Of a stretch of 64,000 nt of DNA, positions 39,939 through 52,045 are shown one piece after another. The stretch spans positions 2,959,001 through 3,023,000 of the forward strand of contig WPIO01000038.1 of assembly GCA_009760855.2 (NCBI GenBank). Direction: 5' to 3'. The first letter of the stretch is position 1, and every line of letters begins with the position of its first letter. A program made the position numbers and the translations under genes. Source of the DNA: Cristatella mucedo (taxonomy: Eukaryota > Bryozoa > Phylactolaemata > Cristatellidae). The notes beneath the pieces are model-generated. The model ran no database searches. It had not been told where the DNA came from and was given only the letters and a program-made list of their open reading frames with translations.

Positions 39939-40899
39939 GTGAGTGACTTCATGCCTGCACTGCACCGGTAGAGGACGTCTGCGACGTGTTACGGAATGAC
40001 CCGCTTGCCCGTAATGCCATTCGTAGAAAGTAGAGTGTCGGCCGGGGCTTTTGTCTAGATTACCTTTTCGAACACGAGGGCAAAATTAGAGCCTGGCTTG
40101 CCAAACTAAGGCTATTGGTAGGGGCTCATTAACGCTTGCCACAAAGTTCGCTAGCAACCAACTATCGTATCATACATTATGATGTAAAAGTTATCCGCGC
40201 CAATATCTTTTAGATATTAAAGTGATAGCAAGTGACGTTTGGACAACAAGTTAGAACCTAAGAATTGATAATTGGGTTTCTTGAATCTTTTGAAAAATTA
40301 CTTCGCAGTTTAGAACCTACCGTGCGGCAAATGGTCGAGTGGTCATGCTAGTGAATCGTAGAGCTTCGCTGATTGTCCTCCACTTTTTGACTCATCAAGA
40401 CGAACCTGCAAGCCCTTCAAAGCTGAGTATCATAAGCCAAAGAAAGCCAGGGAGGTTTTAAAATCCTAGGTGGCTAGTAGGCTGTCTAAGGTGCTTGGCT
40501 ACATCTGATTTCAGTCGACTTCTAGCATTTATTTATAGGTGCAGTATATACAATCCCATTTTGAATATGAATATACCATTCACAAATACGCATAGACTCT
40601 TTATACGTTAGAAGTAATGACGCGTATTTAATCAGAGGCATTGCAAGGAATTCGCTAAATTAATGGAAAACTTCATGGTCAATCCCATGCTGAACCTTTA
40701 CCTGGTCCGAACTAGCCAACCACTGGTAGTGTGTCCCATAGGCTATCAAACTCTGTACAGCCCTATCTTACCAACTATGTGGATATCATAAATAGTTCTA
40801 GGTGAAGCTCTTGCTGTAAGTCCTCCAGATCTGCCGTTTGTGAAACTCAAAATGTAAAAATGAGTTAGTTAAAAAAAAATCTCGGGGCCTCTCAAATAT
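39939..40899. other. No feature recognised
   Basis: Unique AT-rich sequence, possibly an intron if the preceding exon is real. Confidence 0.4.
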
Positions 40900-41399
40900 A
40901 GCATCAGTTAAATTTCACTGAGCTACCTACTTGTAGCCAAATTCCTGTTCATATGCTGGCCGATACTGGCTGCACGATTGTGTGCACGATTCTTGCTGAT
41001 TTCAATTAGCGCCTGCTCGTATGTTCTTAGACTTGCCAATACCTGTCATTCCTTGCCATTTTCTGCTCTGTACTCCAACGTAAGCTTTATCTGCTGCTGA
41101 TTCGGAGAAATATGAGCAAGCTTGCTGTTCATATGTCTCCTAGATTAATCCGTAGTCGCAACATTCCAACTATACTTCTTATGTTCCGAAGATTAAAGCT
41201 GCTATGAATTTTTTCAATAATTTTGATTCGTTTCAATGATAATACTTTTTTCTGTCAAATACGATTGTTGTATACCTAAGATTAGCGCCGGAAACCATAA
41301 TGCATTCGGCATACTTTACCCAGTTTTTTGCTGTAGTCTTAAAACGTTTTTTCGGACCTGCATAATACTGGTTCATGATGTATTGATGTCGCGGCCTAC

Positions 41400-41565
41400 G
41401 GTCATTATGTGATCACTCTACTATGGGGTACCCCGGGATTCATTCTTAGGCCCCCTTCTCTGTTCTATGTATATCCTCCCAGGGTGAATGTTATTTAGAA
41501 ACTCAATCGAGGCTTTCATTTCTATGCCGATGAAGTTCAGCTCTACTCGTTGTTAATTGTATAGG
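41400..41565 (+). mobile_element. LINE reverse transcriptase relic (duplicate copy 1)
   Basis: Conceptual reading YGVPRDSFLGPLLCSMYILP followed by an out-of-frame HFYADE-like FHFYADEVQLYS parallels [20 protein letters not shown]...[12 protein letters not shown] frame break and the loss of the second catalytic aspartate (D to E) show it is dead. Closest to LINE-A type. Confidence 0.65.
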
Positions 41566-41705
41566 CAATATTTCATTGCAAGTAAATGACGTAAGGAGTG
41601 TCAAGAACTCTTTATTGCAGTGGTAACTCGATATGACTGGAAAACAGCTTGAAAAAAGGCCTGCATCATGAGTCAACTGATTTTCGACCAGGGAAATGTC
41701 CACAA

Positions 41706-41876
41706 AGCAGCAAAAATAAGGCCATGCTATCCCGTGTGTCATACAAATATTTTCTTGTTCTTATGCTGTTCATGCAAAAGGGTGTAGAAGCAGCACTTAG
41801 TGATTTCTCGTTTTTGTACTGCTCTGAGTCTTACCTGTATGACCAAGAGGAATTGAATCATAGGACCACATTAAAA
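41706..41876 (+). CDS. Unrecognised conserved frame, duplicate copy 1
   Basis: 57 codons starting SSKNKAMLSRVSYKYF and ending ELNHRTTLKK, aligned without gaps to 43,934-44,096 in the duplicate. Of 12 base differences, 9 are at third positions and 8 are silent, the reverse of random drift. The frame is not bounded identically: a one-base indel upstream and a poly(A)-run length change downstream alter both ends. There is a hydrophobic core (YFLVLMLFM). It may be part of an exon or an old element ORF; no family is recognised. Confidence 0.3.
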
Positions 41877-42763
41877 AAAAAATACTCTGGACTCCATCGT
41901 GATTAGCTGGTCTGCTAATTATATCGCTAGTCTTGATATGACCTAAGCTGCGTTTCTGTGGTGATCCTTAGTCCTGCATGCAGTAGTTGATCCTATTTAT
42001 AGCCCATGTCTTTATCCCTGCCTGGCCTTACTTAAGGAGCAGTGTGCTGTGTCCGGAGGCCCATGGTGCGTACCCTATTATCTGCAGCAGTTATCTACCC
42101 TGCTCCAACATTTTCTTTCCATATGCGACTCAGTGCACGCAGCTGTCTGTAAACTCTTGTGTTCTACCCAGCTTTGAGTTATCGTTGATCGATGCTATTC
42201 ACGGGATCTATCGAATTGAAATGCCTTGCTCCTCTATAGCAATATTGGCAATGAGCCTATTTCCAGCACGATTTGGACCTGCAGTAGAGGCTGACCTGCT
42301 GTGATCATAAACATCCGCAATGACCCTTTGACCATATCAGTGTAACTAACCTGCATGTCTTTCGTCTCCTGCCAGTGTGTGGTAAATAAAGGAGAGATCT
42401 TTTTAAGAGATGGCTCAGGTAGCTCGGGCATTAGCTAGCGCCCGAGCCTGGAGAGCTTGGACTGTGGAGGAGGAAAAATCATAGAAAGGACTATAGAGTT
42501 ACTTTCGTCTCTACAACTGCTGCCTGCCTCAACCCAGCATGCCCACTGTTTGAAGAAATCATGGACAATTTGAGCTTCGTCACTATAAAAGTAACAGACT
42601 GCCTAAAATGCTTGTAGAGCCTTTCGCATCTCCAGAATTCTGATCCTCTTCGCCGGCTCCCATGACTTCAGAATGGTCTCTTTCCATAGTGTTGTTTCAA
42701 GTCTGCCGTAGCGGCACGTTCGCTGTGACTGCTGCTTCTGGCTCGTTTGTCAGAGACAGAGAG

Positions 42764-42828
42764 GGTGCAAGTGAACCGGCTGGCGGCAGTGGCATTTTCC
42801 AGCTGTCGTCAGCAGGTTCACTTGCACC
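42764..42828. repeat. 14-base perfect inverted repeat (hairpin), copy 1
   Basis: GGTGCAAGTGAACC at 42,764-42,777 pairs perfectly with 42,815-42,828 across a 37-base loop. Conserved in the duplicate at 45,252-45,315 with one outer mismatch. Confidence 0.75.
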
Positions 42829-43609
42829 TGCTCTGCCCCGGGTTACATGACCTCTCCCCTCCCTTTCCACTTCCCGATGGCTATATCCACAGCTGCTCAC
42901 TCTGTTGACGTTAGCCGTAGCAGCACGGCGAACATCTTGCAACAGGGTTGAAGGACAGTTCTAGATTTTGGCCTTGGCAGGCTCAGACTCACAACTGGCA
43001 TATGATTCTCGGGGCCTCCTTCTCCAGCTGCCATTTGCAGCCTATGCATCTAGCTGTCGCTGGCTTTGTTGCAATTTCTAACACTTGCTTTGTAAGTCTC
43101 TCCTGCATTATGAGCAGCGACAGGTTCGGCTCGGAAACTAGCTGGCTGCCTCAGCATTTATCTAGGTTAAATTTCACTGAGCTACATGTACCTACTTGTA
43201 GTTTACTTCCTGCTCTTAAACTGGCCGATATTGGCTGATCGATTGTGTGCTTATTCTTGCTGATTCCAGTTAGCACCTGCTCGTATGTTCTTAGACTTGC
43301 CAATACCTGTCATTACTTGCCATTTTCTGCTCTGTACTCCAACGTAAGCTTTAGCTGCTGCTAATTTGGAGAAATATGAGCAAGGTTGCTGTTCATATGT
43401 CTATGTTCATATGTATGAATTTTTTAAATACATCTGATTCGTTTTAATCTTATTCCTTTTTCCATTCAAATACAATTGTTGTATACCTAAGATTAGCGCC
43501 TGCTGCCATTTAATGCGATTTCGGCAGACTTCACCTAGTTTTTTGCTGTAGTCTCAAAACTTTTTTTCGGACCTGCATAGTAGTGGTTCATGGTGTAATT
43601 ATGTCACGG

Positions 43610-43785
43610 CCTACGGTCATTATGTGACCACTCTACTACGGGGTACCCCAGGGTTCATTCTTAGGCCCACTTCTTTGTTTTATATACATCCTTCTCGGGT
43701 GAATTTTATTTGGAAACTCAATCGAGGCTTTCATTTCTATGCCGATGAAGTTCAGCTCTACTCGTTGTTAATTATATAGGCAATG
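43610..43785 (+). mobile_element. LINE reverse transcriptase relic (duplicate copy 2)
   Basis: Same relic as 41,400-41,565: the GVPQGF-like block (GGGGTACCCCAGGGTTCATT) and the FHFYADE-like block, with an in-frame stop between them. Inherited through the segmental duplication. Confidence 0.65.
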
Positions 43786-43882
43786 CCTCGTGGCAAGGTA
43801 ATGACGTTACGAGTGTCAAGAACTTTTTATTACAGTGGCAACTCGATATGACTGGACAACAGCTTGAAAAAAGGCCTACACC

Positions 43883-44116
43883 ATGAGTCAACTGATTTTC
43901 GACCAGGAAAAATATCCACCAAGCAGCAAAAATAAGGTCATGATATCACGTGTGTCGTACAATTATTTTCTCGTGCTTATGCTGTTCATGCAAAAGGGCG
44001 TAGAAGCTGTACTTAGTGATTTCTCGTTTTTATACTGCTCTGAATCTTACCTGTATGACCAAGAGGAATTGAATCATAGGACCACATTAAAAAAAATACT
44101 CTGGACTCCATCGTGA
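43883..44116 (+). CDS. Unrecognised conserved frame, duplicate copy 2
   Basis: 78 codons from ATG (CACCATGAG, good context) to TGA at 44,114-44,116. It starts MSQLIFDQEKYPPSSKNK, has a hydrophobic stretch (YNYFLVLMLFM) and then an acidic, Tyr-rich part (SFLYCSESYLYDQEELNH). The central 57 codons align to copy 1 with mostly silent differences. No domain recognised. Confidence 0.3.
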   Translation: MSQLIFDQEKYPPSSKNKVMISRVSYNYFLVLMLFMQKGVEAVLSDFSFLYCSESYLYDQEELNHRTTLKKILWTPS

Positions 44117-44417
44117 TTAGCTGGTCTGATAATCATATCGCGAGTCTTGATATGACCTAAGCTGCCTTTCTGTGGTGCTCATGAGTCCTGCATGCAGTAG
44201 CTGATCTTATTTATAGCCCCTGTCTTTATCCTTGCCTGTCCTTACTTAAGGAGCAGTGTGCTGAGTCCGGAGGCCCATGGTGCATACCCTATTATCTGCA
44301 GCAGTTATCTACCCTGCTCCAACATTTTCCTTCCCTATGCGACTCAGTGCACACAGCTGTCTGTGTACCCTTGTGTCCTACCCAGCCTTGGGTTTTCGTT
44401 GATCGATGCTATCCACG

Positions 44418-44709
44418 GGCAATGACTTATACAAGGGTAAGCCCGACCTATCTCATCCCTCTGCTTGGTTTGTGCTGTTTCAGTTCTTAACTGGCTGAGC
44501 TCCTGACAGCATCATGTGCAGTTAAGCAGGCCATCACCACACGATTGTACAACTACATTCAGTTTCAGTGGCTCTATGTAGTGCTTATTCTTGTATCGCT
44601 CTCTACTGCTGCACCGGTGCTTGCATTACTAGATATGTGGTGTTAGCTTCCAGGCCACACATGATGGGATCATGAGAAAACACTGCAGTGCTTTCTTATG
44701 ATCAAATGG
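44418..44709. other. Copy-2-specific block in the duplication
   Basis: About 290 bases absent from copy 1. No coding or terminal repeat features were seen, so either an insertion here or a deletion in copy 1 is possible. Confidence 0.5.
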
Positions 44710-45251
44710 AAATCCCTTGCTTCTCTATTGCAGTATCAGCAATGTGCCTATTTCCAGCACGATTTTGACCTGCAGCAGAGGCTGACCTGCTGTGATCATA
44801 AACATTCGCCTTGACCCCTTGACCATATCAGTGTATCTAACCTGCATGTCTTTCGTCTCCTGCCAGTGTGTGGTAAAGCAGAGATCTTGTTAAGAGATGG
44901 CTCAGGTAGCTTGGGCATTAGCTAGTGCCCAAGCTTGGAGCTTGGACTTTGGAGAAGGAAACATCATAGAAGAAGGGACTTACTTTCGTCTCTACATCTG
45001 CTGTCTGCCTCAACCCAGATTTCCCACTGTTTGAAGAAATAATGGAATACTTGAGCTTAGTCACTATAGAAGTAACAGACTGCCTAAAATGCTTGTAGGG
45101 CCTTTCGTGTCTCCAGAATTCTGATTCTTTTCGCAAGTTCCCTGGTACTTCAGAACGGCCTTTCTCCGTAGTGTTGTTTCAAGTCTGCCGTTGTGGCACG
45201 TTCGCTGTGACTGCTGCTTCTGGCTCGTTTGTCAGGGACAGAGGTAGAGTG

Positions 45252-45315
45252 GGTGCAAGTGAACCGGCTGGCGGCAGTGGCATTTTCCAGCTGTCGTCAG
45301 CAGGTTCACTTGCAT
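45252..45315. repeat. Inverted repeat (hairpin), copy 2
   Basis: GGTGCAAGTGAACC pairs with GGTTCACTTGCA at 45,303-45,314; the next pair is lost by C to T at 45,315. The loop is unchanged from copy 1. Confidence 0.75.
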
Positions 45316-45480
45316 CTGCTCTGCCCCAGGTTACGTGACCTCTCCCCTCCCTTTCCACAACCCGACGGCTATATCTACCGCTACTCACTCTGCTGACGTT
45401 AGCCATAGCAGCAAGGCAAACATCTTGCAATAGGGTTGAAGGACGGCTCTAGATTTTGGCCTTGGCAGACGATTCGCTCA

Positions 45481-46225
45481 GGGACTTCTTTTCCAGCTGC
45501 CATTGGCAGCTTTAGCCTCCAGCTGCCTGAAGCTTTGGTTCCGTGGCTTGTCTGTGTGATTGCTACTTGCTGCCTAATGCTTCCTTGCTTTGGTTTGCTT
45601 GCATGTTTGCCATGCTTATATGTGCATTCATTTGTTTGAGAATGGAAATGTCAAAACAAAACATATTCGCCCGACCCGGCGATGCAGATTGTACCAGCCG
45701 TTTGATAATTCTGCTGCTACTAGTGATACCGGACAAACCGGTCCATTATTGTGTCAATTCTGGTTTAGCACTACCACGTCCAGGTTACTCACTCTGGCCA
45801 GCTGTGTTGGTTCGGCTGCAAGGGTAACCGACCTCCTGATCGTCTAGAATAAATTCAGCAACAGCCTTAGCAGTAGGCCTTACTTTTCAAGCATCTTCTT
45901 CCGGGCTGCAGCTGCATTAAATTCTGGCATCTGAAAGGCTCTTGGCGAAGTGCACGGCTCCACCTGCCATGGAACTACTCAATGTGAAGAAGCTGCCCAG
46001 TTCTGTTGATCTCAGTTTGAGTCAGCAGAATGACCCGTGCCTTCATTTTTAATCCACCAACTTAACAGCCATGCCTACAAATACCTGACTGCATTTTCTT
46101 TGAAGATAAGAGTCGGAATTAGGAATTCCGAATTGTTTAGCTCTTTATTCATGGTGTTCTTGTAATGGTGATGCATGAAAATACATGCTCTTCATTTCGT
46201 GAAGTGGTGTTTACATCACCAGTGC
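45481..46225. other. No feature recognised
   Basis: Unique sequence with short open frames (45,543-45,847) lacking motifs. Confidence 0.4.
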
Positions 46226-46228
46226 TCA

Positions 46229-47394
<1,166 letters not shown>

Positions 47395-47400
<6 letters not shown>

Positions 47401-47525
47401 CCTCTTTCTATAGCGCCAGAATAGCCTTTACAGCTATCAACACCATCATCATAAAGGATTGCCAGCCGCAGGATTCAAACCCTCGACCTCGGGTATGAGC
47501 CATGAAAAGTAGTCACCTCACTGAG
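47395..47525 (-). mobile_element. SINE-1, degraded
   Basis: Minus strand: TATAGCGCCAGAATAGCC, GCTATCAACACCATC, B box (plus strand GGATTCAAACCC) and the end of the head around CTCACTGAGC. The ATTT tail is missing. Confidence 0.7.
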
Positions 47526-47631
47526 CCGTGTGCATTGCATGTGGCTGATATACTATTATTCAAGCACTACTTCGTATCCGGGCCTGTGTGTCGTCGAAAA
47601 CCCTTCCTTCCAAGCTTTATATTGAAAAGTT

Positions 47632-47931
47632 ATGGTTTCAATTATTTTGTTACACGTTGACGATGGCCGGCCTACTACGTGGCTGCGATGCAATGCTGCT
47701 TGGCTGTACTTTTTTGCTAGTCTTTCGGTACAGCACGAGCTTCAGGCCGACAGAGACCGAAGTGTTGTTTTTGCATCGCCCTCTTCGTCTCTCAATTATA
47801 TTCCATTACTCAATTTCCTTGTGTCAATTCATTACGAAAATGGTGTGCCTGTTCCAGCATTTTTAATTGTAGGACGTGTTGAGGACTTGACGGCTGTGCA
47901 CAGTTATGAAAATACATCTGGAAGGCAATAA
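47632..47931 (+). CDS. Candidate coding exon or small gene, unrecognised
   Basis: 99 codons from ATG to TAA. The C-terminal part, FASPSSSLNYIPLLNFLVSI then YENGVPVPAFLIVGRVEDLT, looks protein-like. AATAAA follows at 48,100-48,105. A second frame overlaps over most of the length, so the evidence is weak. It could be the last exon of a plus-strand gene beginning near 39.9 kb. Confidence 0.22.
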   Translation: MVSIILLHVDDGRPTTWLRCNAAWLYFFASLSVQHELQADRDRSVVFASPSSSLNYIPLLNFLVSIHYENGVPVPAFLIVGRVEDLTAVHSYENTSGRQ

Positions 47932-48298
47932 TATAATTTTGTAACCTGAAATTTCGACTATTACTTTGGTGACGCGGTAAGAAAGGAAATAATAGACCTG
48001 CTCCTGAGTATTCCCTTTGTTCCTTGTGTGCTGAAATTGTTTGCATATTTTGCCCCCATTAAGGGGGTATGTATTTTTATGCCCGTGTAGAGTGCTTAAA
48101 ATAAACTTAGCACTTTTGATGCTGTCTCGATTGACTTATTTTTGCTGCAACTGTCGTTTGTAAGCCTGGCTGGTGCATGTGGAGACAGTTAACGTCAAGC
48201 CTCTGAACCACTCAAGCATCTCTTTTGGACGTTCAGCTACTCCTGTTAGCATGCATTGCTAGTTGGAGCTGATGTAAACGAATAAAGATTACGGTTGA

Positions 48299-48905
48299 TA
48301 CAAACTCTGCAGCTAGGCTTGTCTGTCGTGAGCGAAGCAGCTGCCACGTCCCTCCATTTTTCGCCTACCTGCACTATCTAATAGTATCAAGTAACTCATC
48401 GCCTTCAAGATGTCGCTGCCCATGTTTAGGTCCCTTCCTTCTTGGGCTCCAGCCTAGGTATAAGATCTACTCCTCCACTAGGCTAAGTATAGTACCACCT
48501 GATTTCGTAATCGAACTGTTTACTTATACCTCGTGCATACCTGAAATCCGTTAAAAATCGCGCCTTCAGTTCATATACTCCCAAAACCTGGAACTGACTT
48601 CCGACTTGCGCCACGACGTCCCCTGACTTGACTATATTAAAAAAAAAACATTTAGACGCATCTATTTATTACAGCATTTAGTGGGTCATTGCGATTCGTC
48701 CTTTACTTGCTTATGCATGCTGGCACTGGCATGCTCCCACTAACCACCCTTGCAAGCTTACCCTGTGCTTGTCACCCATAACCATGTTATTCTTATGGTT
48801 TATTGAGCATTCTAATACCAATTATTGGATCCTGATTCCATTGCAGCAATAGTAAAGCGCAGAGAGACAGATAAATTTCTTCGAGGGTGCCATATCAAAT
48901 ATAGT
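48299..48905 (+). mobile_element. LINE-B 3' part
   Basis: Plus-strand match to the RT C-terminus and UTR, starting ACTCTGCAGCTAGGCTTGTC (NSAARLVC codons), through CCCAAAACCTGGAACTGAC (AWNSLP) to a diverged terminal hairpin near 48,860. Many indels. Confidence 0.82.
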
Positions 48906-49735
48906 ACTATTTTTGTTATCATTCTTGCTATTATGATACCAACCACATAGTATGTGTGGTTATGTGGAGTAACAGACTGAGATGTATTACAATACATCAC
49001 AATCACTTGTACACACTAAGTGATCCGATAAATAGATGCACGTACGTATGAATCCCTAAGTTTGAGAGAGCCTCTTTATGGGAGTGGCGAATGAGTTTGA
49101 GAGTTATGCCACATCCAATGAAATTTAGCTCCCCTCCTCCGACAGCACATTCATGGATATTTCTTAAAAAATAATGGAAGGATCTGAATGCCAATGCAAA
49201 TAAATATCAAGGGTAATACAAATAAATTCCCGAGCAAGTGACCTCCCCACTGGAGTCGCACGGCTGACCCAGTGGGGCTCAGGAAAGCATTTACTCACAG
49301 TGGTCCCTAGCTAGAGTAACCGGAAGCATTATATAGCAACTGGCCACAACCTAGTGCAACTTGAAACATGATTTCTGTAGAGGCAACTTGCGGTTTCATA
49401 GAGTTATTTTTCGAAAAATTTGCTTACCAGGAAGGTCTTTCAAGAGACCGCCATGGCACTGCAGCAGCTAAGGGTCGCAGCACGAGATGCAGCACTTCTT
49501 GAACTCCTATGCCTGCGACCCCCTCTGGAGACCGATCGTGACCTTTCACGTGGAACATTTGACAGCCCACAGGTATTGTTAGCCTATCTTCTGGGGTAAC
49601 GTCCAAATTTTTCGGAATGAAGAAAAACTCGTGTCACTATCACCACCCTCTGCATCAGGAATGGTAATGATATCCACTCCATCATCCTTGTTCATATCAC
49701 TGGCTTGAATCTTTCTGGATTATATCATTATTGAA
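48906..49735. other. No gene recognised
   Basis: Mostly unique. It may include internal sequence of the DNA transposon relic that follows, but I cannot delimit it. Confidence 0.35.
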
Positions 49736-49990
49736 CTTTGTCGGCGACTTCGTTACCATCAAAGTCACCGTCAGTCTCTTCACAGACTGACCACGAGTCA
49801 TCTTTCTCTCAGTTCATTTCGTTTGGAGTTTCACACTTCTTGAAAGCTCTTAGTATAACCTCTTATGTTGTGCTGTTTCGAGCCTTCGTCAACCACTCAC
49901 ACACCTGACCAGTGGAAAGAGTAAGCTCCCATGTATAAGCCCCCTGTCCATTATCTGACCCAAAAGTTTGACAAAGGGGGCTTATAACCA
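49736..49990 (-). mobile_element. pogo/Tigger-like transposase C-terminal relic
   Basis: Minus-strand reading TGQVCEWLTKARNSTT, stop, EVILRAFKKCETPNEMN, stop, then acidic DDSWSVCEETDGDFDGNE. This resembles the C-terminal tail of jerky/Tigger-type DDE transposases (V..W...AW......I..SF.KCGI.. then an acidic end). Next to it, TATAAGCCCCC (49,934-49,944) and its inverse (49,976-49,986) form an 11-base inverted repeat that could derive from element ends. The DDE core is absent. Confidence 0.45.
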
Positions 49991-50029
49991 GTAAATTACA
50001 TTGAAATACTCTTTCATTTATATAGAGCA

Positions 50030-50310
50030 TCTATTTACGGTAGCATTTAGTGTATCCCTGTGATTCATCCTTTATGCATTTTGGCATGCTGACTCTGTTG
50101 CATGCTGCCACTAACCTCACTTTCATGCTGACCCTGTGCATGTCACCCCTAACCATGTTACTCTTGTTTATTAAGCATGCTAGTTTATTAAGCATGCTAC
50201 CACTAACCATTCGATCATGCTTCCTTTCCAGCAATTGTAAAATGCCTTGAAAGAGATTGAGTTATCCGAGGGTGCTTTAATAAATGTATTGCTAATATTA
50301 TTATTATTAC
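50030..50310 (+). mobile_element. LINE-B 3' UTR
   Basis: Matches the LINE-B non-coding 3' end (GCATGCTGCCACTAACC, CTGTGCATGTCACCCCTAAC) with a short internal repeat of TTTATTAAGCATGCTA. Ends in the hairpin and an ATT run at about 50,290-50,308. Confidence 0.85.
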
Positions 50311-50344
50311 TATCTACAAGTGAATAAGGAAAAGTAAGTTTTAT

Positions 50345-51800
50345 ATTTGAGAGCTTCCAATAACTCAAACTAGCGTATGTCCAAATCGGCATCGGTAGTG
50401 CTCACGGTACCTCACAGACGTCATCTGACACTGACAAGAGAAATCGAGAAGCCTAGCTGGGTCATCGCAGGGCCGTTGAGCTAGTGAGTAGCAAAGACGT
50501 ACCAGTTAATGACGGCTGTAAAGATCGAGTGAAGGGAAGAAGTTGTCGCTGCATAGGAGTTGTGGAAGAGAGTTCCAATGTCTAGAACTTGCAGAGCAAG
50601 AGCTTCTTCAAAAGCCAACGTCTTTACGTGTAGGAAATACACAGCTAATTTAAGGTCCATAGAGGACCCGAGAAGACGAAGGCCAAGGCCCAGCAGTTCA
50701 GCTAGATAGGAAGCTAGATGGGAAGCTAGATGCAAGCGCCTGATTGCACATGCCGGTAGGCCAGCAAGCAGTGAGCTACGGAAGACACGACAGGATGTCA
50801 CGAATGCATGGACCAACGTAGATGTGGTATCTTTATCTAAACAAGCCTGAATTTTTGCAATGCTATGTAGCTGAAAGTAGGCAGACTCGATAGTGGAGCT
50901 GCTGTGGTTGTCTAAAAATTGTCACTTTTTAACGTGACACCTAGATTTCTTGCAGATTCAATAGGAGATATACTGGCAGAGCCAATTTTGAGCTTTAGCC
51001 TTTTCAATTTCTGAATCGCACTGGGTTTGCCCGTTGCTAGTAAGTTGGTTTTGTCATCATTACATTTAAGAAAATTAGCTGCCATTCCTCTATAACTGTT
51101 ATCAATACTGCTATCATGGGAGTTGAGAGTATTCGCGAGTTATTATGCTGGGAGGGATAAAAGCAAAGGTACAACTGAGTGTCATCTGCATAGAAGTGAA
51201 AGCCTAGATTATGTTTGGTAATGACATCGGCACGAGGTAGAGTATAAAGTGTGAAAACAAAACAAGGACCAGGCACAGATCCCTGAGGTACTCCATATAC
51301 CAGAGTTTCCGTGGATAAACTTTATTCATTCACATCAATTTTCTGAAGTCTCCTACCGATATAGGACCTGAACCATTGCAGTGTAGTGCCGTTGATGCCC
51401 TGGCCAGATGAGAGGCGCTCAAGAAAGACTGGTGATCGGTAGTATAAAAAGCTTTAAAAATATCAAGAAAAACAAGCTGAGATACTCCACATAAGTGTGC
51501 ATTTCTACGTAGCTCATTATGCACCCGAAGCGATGCTGACTCTGTGGAGCGATTGGCTCTACAACCAGACTGGAACTTACCAAGGTTGGAATCTTTGTTA
51601 TATAAGTTTAGTCGATCTGCCACGAATCGCTCCAGTGTATTTGATAGAAGCGGTAGGATTAAGACTGGGCAGAAGTTACTCAAGTTCTCCTGGTATAGTG
51701 TTGCTTTCTAGTGTAGTCACTTGACTACAGCTTTTCTTGAATGGTGCTGGGACGCGATATGAGGCTGATGACATATTGCACTAACTGTATGTACACATGC
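50345..51800 (-). mobile_element. LINE-B/LINE-A chimeric retrotransposon relic
   Basis: Reading the minus strand, 51,790 to about 50,740 is LINE-B reverse transcriptase: PVLILPLLSNTLERFVADRL, a DIFKAFYTTDHQSF block, [18 protein letters not shown] and LAGLPACAIRRLHLA. From about 50,735 to 50,350 it is LINE-A: SYLAELL, KLAVYFLHVKTLAFEEALAL, FHNSYAATTSS and the ATHxxN end with the following UTR. The switch occurs within a few codons of a repeated GGAAGCTAGAT. The join is not at any LINE terminus, so nested insertion does not explain it. Confidence 0.75.
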
Positions 51801-51884
51801 GCAAGAGGCGCAGTCGTGAATCGCTTCGCATATATTTTAACATCGGCACTAAGCACTGCTGTTATTTTGCCAGGATTGGGCCGT

Positions 51885-52045
51885 GATTGCTCGGGAGTTT
51901 AGGTGCTGACTCTCCACGATCGAGGTCGTGAGTTCGAATTGTGAAGAGGACGATAATGCATGGCCACCTGCATGTGATGGTGAGAGACTCTAAGGCTACT
52001 CTGCAACTATACAAAAAAATTTGTGAAGTCTGCTAATATTTTGTG
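51885..52045 (+). mobile_element. SINE-1, degraded
   Basis: GCCGTGATTGCTCGGGAGTT head, B box GAGTTCGAATT at 51,931-51,941, CTATACAAAAAAA and a short end near TGCTAATATTTTG. The A box is poor. Confidence 0.65.

Larger units (their letters stand above)
40900..43010. repeat. Tandem segmental duplication, copy 1
   Basis: Collinear with 43,160-45,480 at about 90% identity by eye. Landmarks are TTAAATTTCACTGAGCTAC (40,909 / 43,168), the RT relic, the 57-codon frame, TGTGATCATAAACAT (42,300 / 44,793) and the hairpin at 42,764. It lacks about 290 bases present in copy 2 at 44,418-44,709. Confidence 0.85.
43160..45480. repeat. Tandem segmental duplication, copy 2
   Basis: Second copy of the 40,900-43,010 segment in direct orientation, immediately downstream. 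It contains an extra block at 44,418-44,709 that interrupts CACGG...GGAAATCCC relative to CACGGGATCT...GAAATGCC in copy 1. Confidence 0.85.

Noticed and set aside
42697-45430. Minus-strand 81- and 83-codon frames present in both duplicates
   Set aside because: Most differences between the copies change amino acids, so no coding constraint is visible; the frames cover a hairpin region.
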